Of a stretch of 64,000 nucleotides of DNA, positions 52,890 through 61,510 are shown in pieces. Position 1 is the first letter of the stretch. The number at the start of each line of letters is the position of its first letter. The notes under the pieces were generated by a model, which was not told where the DNA came from, made no database searches, and worked only from the letters and a program-made list of their open reading frames with translations. The translations under genes and the position numbers were made by a program. Source of the stretch: G965240365 sp965240365 (GTDB taxonomy: Bacteria > Pseudomonadota > Gammaproteobacteria > Eutrophobiales > Eutrophobiaceae); assembly GCA_965240365.1 (NCBI GenBank), contig OZ251218.1:1550001-1614000 (forward strand). Reading direction: 5' to 3'.

Positions 52890-53827
52890 CATTCTGAGCG
52901 GCAACTTCAAGCACACGGACGATTCCCGGGGGCGGACCGACTGGAGGAACTACAATCCCGTTTACGGCCCCGATATCCTGATCGACCGCTTCGAAACCCT
53001 GGATCTCTCGGCGCAGTCACAGTACACGACTCATTTAGCTCTGAGTGTTTTAATCGGTCTTTTTGGGTCTGTTTGTGTCCAGGCCTGGAGTGCTTTCTGG
53101 GGCTGATAGAGTATCCAGTTTCGCAGGGCATCAAGGCCGGTTCGGGACCATGATTTTTCGCGTCTGGCATGGGTTTTTCTCCGCATAGTCTTGCGTCCCA
53201 TGGTTTTGGTGGCGCATTGATAGGCCCATGTCACGGCGAGGGCGACGACAACGAGCAAGGTGGCGAGTTTGTCGGGATGGGTGATGTGGGTATCCTCGAT
53301 ATTGAGGCCACGGGTCCTGGCATCGGCGAACAAGCACTCGACACCCCATCGGCGCTGTCGCCGTTGAGCCGCACAGGCTGGAAGAACCGTTGTAGACGGC
53401 GGTAATTCGAAGCGTGCAGGGCAGGGCCGGGGAACTGGCTGGCAAGATGCCACAGGTTCACCGTGCGACTGTTCGCCAAACCCAACACTAACACGGCCAG
53501 AGTTTCAAGCCGCGTCTTGCTCAGATTAAAATGCGGGCGTAATGTTGCCAATAGAGGGGCGAGGAGTGAGCCGAACATTGCGAAGACCCTGGTGGTTGAG
53601 AATCTTCAAGTCGACTCCTTTTCGCCTCTCAATGCAATAGCGTCGTGTACTATGCGGCGCAGTACACCGGCCCAGCGCGTGGCGACCAGATTCGACTGCG
53701 TCTCTACGGGGCCGATGTGCTGAAGGACGGCGGGCGTATCGCCCGGCCCTTTGACGCCGGGGCGTTCGCCTTTACGGATATCGTGGCGTGGCGAACTATC
53801 AGTGCGAGGATCGGTTACGAGTTCTAA
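52890..53827 (+). pseudogene. TonB-dependent receptor C-terminus, interrupted by an IS
   Basis: Removing the insertion at 53018-53654 and one copy of its 9-bp target repeat joins two fragments in one frame. The left gives RTDWRNYNPVYGPDILIDRF and ETLDLSAQ. The right gives YTGPARGDQIRLRLYGADVL, PFDAGAFAFTDIVAWRT and ISARIGYEF, ending in the terminal Phe of outer-membrane barrels. Only about 100 residues of the receptor tail remain; the rest is gone upstream, where nspC begins. Confidence 0.6.
53018..53654 (-). mobile_element. IS4-family element with internal deletion (637 bp)
   Basis: Ends CACAGTACACGAC (left) and its near-complement (right, CATAGTACACGAC read inwards) form the terminal repeats. 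The 9-bp target duplication cggcgcagt flanks it at 53009-53017 and 53655-53663. The minus strand carries an N-terminal transposase piece (53578 downwards: FNLSKTRLETLAVLVLGLAN, SNYRRLQRFF) and the C-terminal piece (RRWGVECLFADARTRGLNIE, DTHITHPDKLATLL) in different frames. The middle with two catalytic Asp residues is deleted. It could be moved only by a transposase supplied in trans. Confidence 0.85.
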
Positions 53828-53862
53828 TCACCGGTTCAGCGAGCCCCTGACCGGCGCACAAC

Positions 53863-55302
53863 TCAATACCCAGGAGGTCTGCGGTTCTGCCACTGTTCTA
53901 TCTGTTCTAACTGGCTTGCGACTTGAAACAAGCTGGCCTCGTCGCCGTGCCGCGCTACCAGTTGTACGCCGACGGGCAGGCCGTCAGCGCTCATGTGCAC
54001 GGGCACGGACATGGCCGGCAAGCCGGCGATATTGAAAGGCGCCGTAAACACGCAATCGGGCATCATTTTAGCGGTGTTGTAATGATGGATATCGGGATCG
54101 TCCATGCTCCACCGGCCCAGCGGTGGCGGCGGGATGTTGAGAACGGGACATACAAATACATCGAATTCGCACAATAGCGTCGCAATCTCGATAGCCGCCT
54201 TGCGCAGGCCCTCGACGTCGTTGCTGTGCTGTTCCCCGTTAATGGTGTCCGCGTATCGCAACATACTCCATATCGTCGGCGACACATCGGCTTGCGTGAC
54301 TTCCCGGCCAACTAACGGCGCCATATTGCCGAACAGCGCGGCGGTCTGCACCGCGATAACATCCGTGTACTGTTGCCAAACCTCGGCAAAATCCAGTTTC
54401 AGATCGAATTCCTGTACATCCCGCGAGCTGGATTCGAGCAACTTGAGCGTCTTTTCGATCGCCGCGCTGACTTCCCCGTGCTGCGAGGCGCCATCCGGGG
54501 ACGACAACGTGAAGCCAATCTTCAGGTTCTTGGCCTCGATCGCTGTCGAATCGAGAAACGACGTTTCCGGTTTCGGCAGTACATACGGTTCGCCCGTCAG
54601 GCCGCCGCAGGTCACGTCAAGAAACGCCGCGCTGTCACGAACCGTTCGGGAAACGCAGTGCACTTGCGCGCCGCCGCAAAAAAGATCGACTCCGTTCGGT
54701 GACAATGTAATGCGACCGCGAGATGGCTTCAGTCCCACCAGGCCATTGAACGCCGCCGGAACACGAATAGAACCCGCCGCATCGCTGGCATCGGCTATCG
54801 GCGTCATTCGAGCCGTAACTGCGGCGGCTGAGCCGCCACTCGATCCACCCGCCGACACGCCATGCTTCCAGGGGTTTTGCGTCACGCCGTACAGGGCCGA
54901 TTCCGAAGACAGGCTCCAGCCGAGTTCCGGGCAATGGGTGTTGCCCACGGGCAGCAGTCCCGACTCCCGGAGTCGGCGGGTCAATACCATGTCGAACGGC
55001 AGCACCAGGTCTTTGAAGTACGGGCAACTCCACGTCATCGGGTTGCCTTCCCACGCGGTAACCATATCCTTGATCAGAAACGGCACGCCCGCAAAAACCC
55101 CGTCTTTGCGGCAGATTTCAGCCTGCTCTCTGGCCCGGTCATAGGCTTTGGACACGACGGCATTGAGCCTGGGATTGTGCCGCTCAATACGGTCGATGGC
55201 CTCATCAAGCAGTTCCAACGGCCTGACCTCACCACGCCTGACCAGAGCCGCCAGACCCAGGGCATCGTAGTCTTCGTAACTGGTCCCGAGAATCCCGCTC
55301 AT
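53863..55302 (-). CDS. Amidase (amidase signature family)
   Basis: A hydrolase of the amidase signature family, 479 residues. Ser-cisSer-Lys triad: Lys in FAGVPFLIKDMVTAWEG (~residue 78), cis-Ser in GVSAGGSSGGSAAAVTARM and nucleophilic Ser in DASDAAGSIRVPAAFNGLVG. The C-terminal FTAPFNIAGLPAMSVPVH is typical. No GatB or GatC gene is near and the sequence lacks clear GatA features, so it is likely a catabolic or detoxifying amidase of unknown substrate. Convergent with the receptor remnant. Confidence 0.9.
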   Translation of the reverse strand: MSGILGTSYEDYDALGLAALVRRGEVRPLELLDEAIDRIERHNPRLNAVVSKAYDRAREQAEICRKDGVFAGVPFLIKDMVTAWEGNPMTWSCPYFKDLVLPFDMVLTRRLRESGLLPVGNTHCPELGWSLSSESALYGVTQNPWKHGVSAGGSSGGSAAAVTARMTPIADASDAAGSIRVPAAFNGLVGLKPSRGRITLSPNGVDLFCGGAQVHCVSRTVRDSAAFLDVTCGGLTGEPYVLPKPETSFLDSTAIEAKNLKIGFTLSSPDGASQHGEVSAAIEKTLKLLESSSRDVQEFDLKLDFAEVWQQYTDVIAVQTAALFGNMAPLVGREVTQADVSPTIWSMLRYADTINGEQHSNDVEGLRKAAIEIATLLCEFDVFVCPVLNIPPPPLGRWSMDDPDIHHYNTAKMMPDCVFTAPFNIAGLPAMSVPVHMSADGLPVGVQLVARHGDEASLFQVASQLEQIEQWQNRRPPGY

Positions 55303-55343
55303 ACGCTACCACCGATAAATGTAGTCATTGACATAGTTGTAAT

Positions 55344-55445
55344 TCATGGCCCATTTTCTACCTTGTCCGCGAAGCCTTGGAAAAGCTGACCTTCGATCGA
55401 GTCTGCGCCAGACCGCCAGCGGTTCTGCATGTATGCTTCTGTCAT
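55344..55445 (-). CDS. Possible 33-aa peptide downstream of dps
   Basis: MTEAYMQNRWRSGADSIEGQ then LFQGFADKVENGP, with AAGGA 7 nt before the ATG at 55445. It lies 32 bp after the dps stop on the same strand. No family recognised. It may be a real small protein or a fragment of a lost gene. Confidence 0.3.
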   Translation of the reverse strand: MTEAYMQNRWRSGADSIEGQLFQGFADKVENGP

Positions 55446-55476
55446 GGTCTTTTCCTTGTTAATGAGCGCATAACAT

Positions 55477-55950
55477 TCAGGGATTTTCCAGCAGACTCCG
55501 CAACATCCAGGCATTCTTCTCGTGGATCTGCATGCGTTGCGTGAGCAGGTCCGCGCTCGGTTCGTCATTGGCGCCATCCACCAGCGGGAAGATCGAGCGC
55601 GCCGTCCTGACCACGGTTTCCTGACCCTCGACCAGTTGCCTGATCATGCCCTCCGCGTTTGGCGTACCGGTTTCCTCTTCAATAGAAGAGAGTTCGGCAA
55701 ATTGCTGGTATGAACCCGGCGCGTTGACGCCCAGGGCGCGGATCCGCTCGGCGATCTCGTCGACGGCCGTGGCCAGTTCCATATAATGCGTTTCAAACAG
55801 GTTGTGCAGGGTCGAAAACATCGGCCCGGTCACATTCCAGTGGAAATTGTGCGTTTTTAAATATAGAGTGTAGCTGTCGGCCAGAAGACGTGACAAACCT
55901 TCGCCGATCTTTTCACGATCGGCCTTTTCAATGCTGATATTAATTTCCAT
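55477..55950 (-). CDS. dps: Dps-type DNA-protecting ferritin-like protein
   Basis: Stress-induced mini-ferritin of 157 residues that oxidises and stores iron and protects DNA. The inter-subunit ferroxidase site is intact: His in LKTHNFHWNVTGPMFSTLH, then Asp/Glu in YMELATAVDEIAERIRALG. The N-terminus is short, with little of the basic DNA-binding tail seen in E. coli. Downstream helix IHEKNAWMLRSLLENP closes the bundle. Stand-alone gene. No OxyR site recognised upstream. Confidence 0.93.
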   Translation of the reverse strand: MEINISIEKADREKIGEGLSRLLADSYTLYLKTHNFHWNVTGPMFSTLHNLFETHYMELATAVDEIAERIRALGVNAPGSYQQFAELSSIEEETGTPNAEGMIRQLVEGQETVVRTARSIFPLVDGANDEPSADLLTQRMQIHEKNAWMLRSLLENP

Positions 55951-56109
55951 TATTGCTCTCCGGTGTTAATAAAATAATTATAGCCTTAAATTTTAGCGAG
56001 CGGATTCATTTAAATAAAAGCAATTATTTCTATTTTCTTGATAGTCTCAGACTATTAGCCCGCGCGGGCCGGGGCGCAACCGCACACGACCAACATTGCC
56101 ATATTGACC

Positions 56110-56610
56110 ATGCTGACTGCCATAAAAATCCTGTTTTTTGCCTTTTTTGATGTATGCCGCCTGCGCAAGGGCCCGCAAGACATCCCCGCCTCATACCACC
56201 TGTTCGGCCTCTGCCTGACCGTTAATATCCTGTTCTCATTCCTGCTGCTGAATCTGTTCCTGTCGCTGCTCCCGGCCATATCCGCGACGCTCCTCAAAAC
56301 CGCCGTGTTGCTGACTTATGTCTGGTTCTTTTTATGGGCCTCAAGTATGCCGGGCCGCTGGTTGCAGACCGTTACGGCCCTGGTCGGCACGGGGATTATC
56401 CTGAGCCTGCTGACGCTGTCGCTCTACCTGTTCGACGGCATCAAAACGGAGCCCGGGGAGTGGCTGTTCCTGCTGCTGATCGGCTGGGACATTCTCATAA
56501 TGGGCCATATCCTGCGCCATGCCATGCTGGTGCGCCTCTGGCTGGCCATCGTGCTGAGCATCATGTACGTCATTATCGTCTTCAATCTCATCCGAATCTT
56601 CATCCTGTAG
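56110..56610 (+). CDS. Hypothetical inner-membrane protein (166 aa)
   Basis: I do not recognise the family with certainty. Five hydrophobic helices are visible: FGLCLTVNILFSFLLLNLFL, LLKTAVLLTYVWFFLWA, TALVGTGIILSLLTLSLYLF, EWLFLLLIGWDILIMGHIL and LWLAIVLSIMYVIIVFNLI. A cytoplasmic N-terminal segment (DVCRLRKGPQDIPAS) precedes them. The layout recalls Yip1-like proteins. It ends 10 bp before mpl and is probably cotranscribed with it. Confidence 0.75.
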   Translation: MLTAIKILFFAFFDVCRLRKGPQDIPASYHLFGLCLTVNILFSFLLLNLFLSLLPAISATLLKTAVLLTYVWFFLWASSMPGRWLQTVTALVGTGIILSLLTLSLYLFDGIKTEPGEWLFLLLIGWDILIMGHILRHAMLVRLWLAIVLSIMYVIIVFNLIRIFIL

Positions 56611-56620
56611 CAGTGTACTG

Positions 56621-57973
56621 ATGCACATCCATATCCTGGGCATCTGCGGCGTCTTCATGGGCGGCATCGCGCAGATCGCAAAGCGCCTCGGCCATACGGT
56701 GACCGGCTCCGACGAAAATATCTATGCGCCGATGAGCGGGCAACTGGCGGCCGCGGGCATCGACATCATGCCGGGCTATGACGCCGCGCAACTGCGGCCG
56801 GCGCCGGACCAGATCCTCATCGGCAACGCCCTCAGCCGGGGCAACCCGGCGCTGGAGCAGGTCTTGAACGCGGGGCTGAACTATCTGTCCGGGCCGGAAT
56901 GGCTCTACCGGGAAGTCCTGCGCGACAGGCATGTGCTGGCCGTTGCCGGCACCCACGGCAAGACCAGCACGACCGCGATGCTGGCCTGGATCCTGGAATA
57001 CGCGGGCCGGAGGCCGGGATTTTTGATCGGCGGCGTAGCCGAAAATTTCGATCAGTCGGCCCGCCACAGCGGCTCGGACTATTTCGTGATCGAGGCGGAT
57101 GAGTACGATACGGCCTTTTTCGACAAACGCGCGAAATTTATCCATTACCGCCCGCGAACCTTGATCATAAACAACATAGAGTTCGATCATGCAGATATAT
57201 TCGCCGATATTGCCGCTATCAGGCGCGAATTTCATCATTTGGTGCGGACTTTGCCACAACGGGCGCGGCTTGTCCGGCTGGCCGGGGATGCGCAGATCCG
57301 GCAGGTTTTGGCGCAGGGTTGCTGGTCTGAGACGGTCAGCTTTGGGGCGGACGGGGCCGACTGGTCGATCGCGGAGGCGAACCGCGATTGCAGCCGTTTT
57401 TCGGTCAGCCGGGGCGGGGCAAAGCTGGCCGAGGTGCAATGGCCGCTGTTCGGTCGGCACAATGCGCACAATGCCCTGGCGGCGATCATCGCCGCCGATC
57501 ACATCGGCATCCCGGCCCGGCAGGCCGCCCTGGCCCTGGCCGGATTCAAATCGGTCAAGCGCCGGCTGGAATGTATCCTCGCCACGGACGGCATTCGCCT
57601 GTATGATGACTTTGCCCATCACCCGACGGCGATTGCAATGACCCTCAAGGCCCTGCGCCAGCGCGCCGGCGCCGCCCGCGTCATCGCCGTGCTGGAACCG
57701 CGCTCCAATACGATGAAGATGGGCGCACACGCCGAGACCCTGGCCGGTTCACTGCGCGAGGCCGATCAGGTCTTGATCCTTCAAGCCGAAAATATCAAAT
57801 GGGATATCGCCGGAAACATGAGTGAAATCGAGACGCGCTGCGCGCTTTTCCATGACATTGACGCCATCGTCAACCGGATTCGGACAATGAAACAGCATGG
57901 CGATCACATCGTCCTGATGAGTAACGGCGGCTTCGGCGGCCTGCGCGAAAAATTGATCGAGGCATTACGTTGA
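56621..57973 (+). CDS. mpl: UDP-MurNAc:tripeptide ligase Mpl
   Basis: Murein-recycling ligase that attaches L-Ala-gamma-D-Glu-meso-DAP to UDP-MurNAc. Mur ligase family, 450 residues. N-terminal Rossmann-like IHILGICGVFMGGIAQIAKR, ATP-binding VAGTHGKTSTTAMLAWILEY (~residue 110), central DEYDTAFFDKRAKFIHYRPR (the Mpl-specific DTAFFDKRSKF pattern) and C-terminal YDDFAHHPTAIAMTLKALR. Its stop overlaps the TTG start of the LON-domain gene by 4 nt. Confidence 0.96.
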   Translation: MHIHILGICGVFMGGIAQIAKRLGHTVTGSDENIYAPMSGQLAAAGIDIMPGYDAAQLRPAPDQILIGNALSRGNPALEQVLNAGLNYLSGPEWLYREVLRDRHVLAVAGTHGKTSTTAMLAWILEYAGRRPGFLIGGVAENFDQSARHSGSDYFVIEADEYDTAFFDKRAKFIHYRPRTLIINNIEFDHADIFADIAAIRREFHHLVRTLPQRARLVRLAGDAQIRQVLAQGCWSETVSFGADGADWSIAEANRDCSRFSVSRGGAKLAEVQWPLFGRHNAHNALAAIIAADHIGIPARQAALALAGFKSVKRRLECILATDGIRLYDDFAHHPTAIAMTLKALRQRAGAARVIAVLEPRSNTMKMGAHAETLAGSLREADQVLILQAENIKWDIAGNMSEIETRCALFHDIDAIVNRIRTMKQHGDHIVLMSNGGFGGLREKLIEALR

Positions 57974-58566
57974 GCGAAACTATCCCGCTGTTCCCGCTGG
58001 GCACCGTGCTGTTTCCGGGCGGCGACCTCAAACTGCGCCTGTTCGAGCCGCGCTATATCGACATGGTCAGTGAATGCCTGCGCGCCGGCAGCGGTTTTGG
58101 CGTGTGCCTGATCAGCGCCGGGGCCGAGGCCGGCCGGCCGGCGCAATTTTTCCGGTTCGGCACCAGCGGCGCCATTACCGATTTTGAAAAAATGCCGGAC
58201 GGCTTGCTGGGCATCAATGTCCGGGGGGAACGGCGCTTCAGGGTGGATCGCTCCTCGATCAGGGCGGATGATCTCTGTATCGGCGAAGTCACCTTTCTGG
58301 AACAGCAGGACGTGCTGCTGCCGCTCTCCTATCGCGGCTTTTCCGATTTGCTGAAAGAGATCGCAACCCGCTATCAACTGCCCTACGCCGCCGGGGACGA
58401 GCGCTTTGAAAGGGCCGACTGGGTCAGCGAGCGCCTGTCTGAACTGCTGCCGTTTGAAATGCCGGTCAAGCAGACCCTGCTGGAAATGGACGACGCCCTG
58501 CGCCGCTTTGATTACATCCAGAGCCTGCTGGAAAAGATGGGGGTCGGCAAACTGGCCCTGAACTGA
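57970..58566 (+). CDS. LON substrate-binding domain protein
   Basis: A 198-residue protein made only of the Lon N-terminal (PUA-like) domain, without ATPase or protease. It starts ETIPLFPLGTVLFPGGDLKL and LFEPRYIDMVSEC, the classic opening, then GINVRGERRFRVDRS and a helical second half (LLPFEMPVKQTLLEMDD). Stand-alone members are widespread and poorly understood. The TTG start lies within the TTGA that ends mpl, implying coupled translation. Confidence 0.9.
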   Translation: MSETIPLFPLGTVLFPGGDLKLRLFEPRYIDMVSECLRAGSGFGVCLISAGAEAGRPAQFFRFGTSGAITDFEKMPDGLLGINVRGERRFRVDRSSIRADDLCIGEVTFLEQQDVLLPLSYRGFSDLLKEIATRYQLPYAAGDERFERADWVSERLSELLPFEMPVKQTLLEMDDALRRFDYIQSLLEKMGVGKLALN

Positions 58567-58605
58567 GCCGCTGTTGATAAGCACCCTCGCTGCTGTATTG
58601 GGCCT

Positions 58606-59013
58606 TCATTTTTTGGTGAACATCGCCTTTAGCTTCTCAAACCAACCCTGCCGCGTCCGTTTCCTGGCGGCATTGGCGCGCGCCTGATCGGCCTTGCTCA
58701 GCCGTTTATTTGCGAAGGTGGCGCGCGCCTGGTCGGCCTTGCCCAACGGCTTCGCATGACTGCCGCCGTGACTGGCAACGGGCTTGCCGCCAAGCAAGGC
58801 CCCAACGCGCGCGCCCGCCTTTGGGCCAAGCTTCTTTTTTACCTTATTGAAGATGTAATTGTCCGTATATTCCTTTGCCTTTATTTCCTTAAGGACCGTC
58901 ATAATAACCTCGTCCCCTTTCTCCTTTCTCAGGGCCAGATAAAGGCTTTCAAACAAACTCTCTGACCACATGGTCCTGGCCTCGGTGGCGCCATCAGGAC
59001 TTTTATCACTCAT
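58606..59013 (-). CDS. Basic hypothetical protein with KADQARA repeats
   Basis: 135 residues from the ATG at 59013 (GGAG 7 nt upstream; a TTG at 59046 is less likely). The N-terminal half is a helical domain (WSESLFESLYLALRKEKGDE, YIFNKVKKKLGPKAGARVGA). The C-terminal half is very basic with two copies of a KADQARA-type unit (LGKADQARATFANKR, LSKADQARANAARKR) and ends in KAMFTKK. No signal or membrane helix. Possibly nucleic-acid binding; no family recognised. Confidence 0.7.
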   Translation of the reverse strand: MSDKSPDGATEARTMWSESLFESLYLALRKEKGDEVIMTVLKEIKAKEYTDNYIFNKVKKKLGPKAGARVGALLGGKPVASHGGSHAKPLGKADQARATFANKRLSKADQARANAARKRTRQGWFEKLKAMFTKK

Positions 59014-59056
59014 AACCTCGCTCCGGGAAAAGTCATTTTCACTCAATCAACAGAAT

Positions 59057-59092
59057 TTAAGGAGACTCTGATTAAATCAAAGTCCCTGCCAG
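59057..59092. repeat. Solo MITE-end hairpin
   Basis: ttaaggagactctgattaaatcaaag resembles the right-end hairpin of the 154-bp repeat (ggaaactctgattcaatcagagtttcc). Only the terminal hairpin is present. Confidence 0.45.
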
Positions 59093-59143
59093 CTAAAGTA
59101 TAACAAACAAGGCCGTGACGAAAACTCTAATTTAAGGGCTCTT

Positions 59144-59521
59144 TTGAGTTCCGAGTGGGTTAAGCCGCATGTGGATTGAGTGTGCAGAAAATGGCATGAG
59201 CCTGTCTGCGGCAGGCAGGCTGGAATGATGTAAAGCCGGAACAACACCCCGTCGTCATTTATGGACAGGATGTCCTGTATGCGGCGTGAGGGCAGGATGC
59301 CCGTAGCCGCCCAGCGAAAGCTGGAATCCAGTGGTTGATACAATACATTCCCGCATAAGCGGGAATGACCATATTCCAACCGACTCCGCTGAGTTACCTG
59401 CCACCCCGCTACCTGCCTGTAGCAGGCAGGCCTGCCTCCGGCAGGCGTGGATTCCTCGGCGGCTTGTTCCAGACGCCGCTCTACCACCTACGTCCTGTAG
59501 GCGAGCTTTCGCTGGAATGAC
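59144..59521. repeat. Long composite repeat, right copy of an inverted pair
   Basis: Reverse complement of 51236-51583, with an extra module tttatggacaggatgtcctg (59252 onwards) and a doubled aggcaggcctgcctccggca section. The remaining DNA to 59829 holds no clear gene. A TATAAT at 59606-59611 with ctggca 16 bp upstream may be the promoter of the sigma factor gene. Confidence 0.8.
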
Positions 59522-59829
59522 GACAGGAGCGCGGTCAACTCTTCAACAAAACCGTTGTTCCGGCCCACCCAAACCAAACACCACTGGCAAACCGCAAACA
59601 ATAAGTATAATATTTCAACCTTACGGCCCAACAAAGCCGGAGGCCACGCGGAAAACAGGCAAAAACGAAGACTGCCCCGCGTGCTCCGCCCGGCCCGGCC
59701 GCCGGTTTGTTGGTTGCCCTTAGCCCATGAACACCGTTGCCATGCGATGATCAAGCACAAAGAAATCGGAGCAAGCGCTCACAAACACCCCATCGCCCCG
59801 CGCTCGCGGCCCGGATACTCAAAGCCCGC

Positions 59830-60387
59830 ATGCCCCCGACCCAAACACCCGGAGCCAATCCATTGAGCCAGGACGAAAGCACGCTCAAGCTCTTCATGGC
59901 GCATCGCCCGCTGCTGGTGAAGTATGCCAATGACATCCTCGACAACCCGGCGGACGCCGAAGATGTGGTGCAAATGGCCTGGGGGCGCTATGAGGCCACG
60001 GCCAGGCAGCGCGATCTCAGCGAACCGGTCGGCTATCTCTACCGCATCGTGCGCAACCTCGCCATCAACAGCTACCACCGCCGCCAGCGGCAGGAGCAGA
60101 TGATGGCGCCCGCCGACATCGAGATCGAGGAAACCATCGCCGACAATGGCCCGACCCCGGAGGAAGCCACCATCGCCCAACACGAATTACGCCTGCTGGG
60201 CAAGGCCCTGGCCGAACTGCCCGAGCGCACCCGCGTTGCCCTGGAAATGCGTCAGTGCGGCGGCCACAAGTTCAGGGAAATCGCCGCTCATCTCGGCATA
60301 TCCGTGACTATGGCGCACGATATTGTTACCGAAGGCATTATCCATTGCCGCCACCGCGTGCGCCCGGAGCAGTGCCCGGATCGGTGA
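59830..60387 (+). CDS. ECF RNA polymerase sigma factor (FecI-like)
   Basis: Extracytoplasmic-function sigma factor of about 185 residues from the ATG at 59830 (a TTG at 59863 is an alternative; the longer frame from 59737 is unlikely). Region 2 contains KYANDILDNPADAEDVVQMA and VGYLYRIVRNLAINSYHRRQ. Region 4 contains ALAELPERTRVALEMRQCGG and the helix-turn-helix FREIAAHLGISVTMAHDIVT. Followed by a FecR-type regulator and a TonB receptor with an STN domain, so it should activate that receptor upon ligand binding. Confidence 0.9.
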   Translation: MPPTQTPGANPLSQDESTLKLFMAHRPLLVKYANDILDNPADAEDVVQMAWGRYEATARQRDLSEPVGYLYRIVRNLAINSYHRRQRQEQMMAPADIEIEETIADNGPTPEEATIAQHELRLLGKALAELPERTRVALEMRQCGGHKFREIAAHLGISVTMAHDIVTEGIIHCRHRVRPEQCPDR

Positions 60388-60454
60388 TGCTCCCGCCCTT
60401 ATTCATGCCAGCCCGGAAAAACACCGCCGCCACAAGGCCGCTCACGCGCCGGCC

Positions 60455-61510
60455 ATGACCCCCTCAGACCCCGAAGAAAAGCGCTCTGCCACGGCAGAGG
60501 CGGCCCGCTGGCTGATCGCGCTGGAAGAAGACCCGGATGACGCGGCGCTGCGCGCCCGCTTTGAGGTCTGGCTGGCCGAAAGTCCCGCCAACGCCGAGGC
60601 CTGGACCAACACCTCGGAAGTCTATGCCATGATGGCCAAAATACCGCCGGTCCATGCCGATCAATGGGCCGATCAACGGGCCGATCAACGGGTCGGCCGC
60701 GAAGCCGCCCAGGCCCCCGCCGAGGATGATGGCGATGACGCGGCCGCAAGCGCTAACCATGACGCGCGCCCGGCCCCGCCGCGCGCCCGCCCGCGCCGCG
60801 CCGGGCGCAGATCAATCGGCCGCCGGCTCCTGGGCGCGGCGCTCGCGGCCTGGCTCGTCTTCAATCTCGCCCCGCCGCTCTGGGTGCGCCTGCAAGCGGA
60901 CCACCTCACCGCGGCCGCCGAATCAGAATCCATCCGCCTGGACGATGGCAGCCAGGTCCATCTTGCCCCGGCCAGCGCCGTCAACATTGAGCCGGGCGGC
61001 CGCCGCGTGCGGTTGATTAAGGGCGAAGCCTTCTTCGAGGCAAGCCCCGCCGACCGGCCGTTCACGGTGACCGTTGGCAAGCTCAGGGCCACGGCGCTCG
61101 GCACCGCCTTCAATGTCCGCCGTGGCAAGCGCTCGGTTACGGTCGCCGTCGGCGAAGGCCGCGTGCGTGTCGAACAGGCCCCGCTGGCGGCCGAGTTGAC
61201 CGCGGGCGACTGGCTGCATGTCGGCCCGGATGGCGCCGTCCGGCGCGGCACGGCGCCGGTCGAAGAAGCCGGGGCCTGGCGCCGGGGCCTGCTGATCGCG
61301 CGCGACCGCCCCCTGGCCGGGCTTGTGGACGATCTGCGCCGCTACTACGCCGGGCAGATCGTCCTCACCAACCACGAATTCGGCCGGCTTAGGGTGTCCG
61401 GCGTCTTCCGCCCCGCCGACCCCGCCGCCGCCCTGCAAGCCATCGCCGCCGCCCACGGCGGCGCGGTGAGCCAACTCTCACCCTGGATACTGCTGGTCTC
61501 GCCCCGCTAA
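60455..61510 (+). CDS. FecR-family anti-sigma regulator
   Basis: Inner-membrane anti-sigma factor, 351 residues from the ATG at 60455. A DUF4880-type N-terminus (AARWLIALEEDPDDAALRAR, FEVWLAESPANAEAWTNTSE) binds the sigma factor. One TM (RRLLGAALAAWLVFNLAPPL) is near residue 130. The periplasmic FecR domain has IRLDDGSQVHLAPASAVNI, LIKGEAFFEASPADRPFTV and TALGTAFNVRRGKRSVTVAV. The linker contains a 12-bp tandem repeat encoding ADQWADQRADQR. It should receive the signal from the STN domain of the receptor encoded next. Confidence 0.9.
   Translation: MTPSDPEEKRSATAEAARWLIALEEDPDDAALRARFEVWLAESPANAEAWTNTSEVYAMMAKIPPVHADQWADQRADQRVGREAAQAPAEDDGDDAAASANHDARPAPPRARPRRAGRRSIGRRLLGAALAAWLVFNLAPPLWVRLQADHLTAAAESESIRLDDGSQVHLAPASAVNIEPGGRRVRLIKGEAFFEASPADRPFTVTVGKLRATALGTAFNVRRGKRSVTVAVGEGRVRVEQAPLAAELTAGDWLHVGPDGAVRRGTAPVEEAGAWRRGLLIARDRPLAGLVDDLRRYYAGQIVLTNHEFGRLRVSGVFRPADPAAALQAIAAAHGGAVSQLSPWILLVSPR

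Noticed and set aside
53031..53453. Functional IS4 transposase
   Set aside because: The N- and C-terminal parts are in different frames and the central catalytic region is missing.
56600..57730. Minus-strand 376-aa frame opposite mpl
   Set aside because: Antisense shadow; the plus strand encodes a complete Mpl with all ligase motifs.
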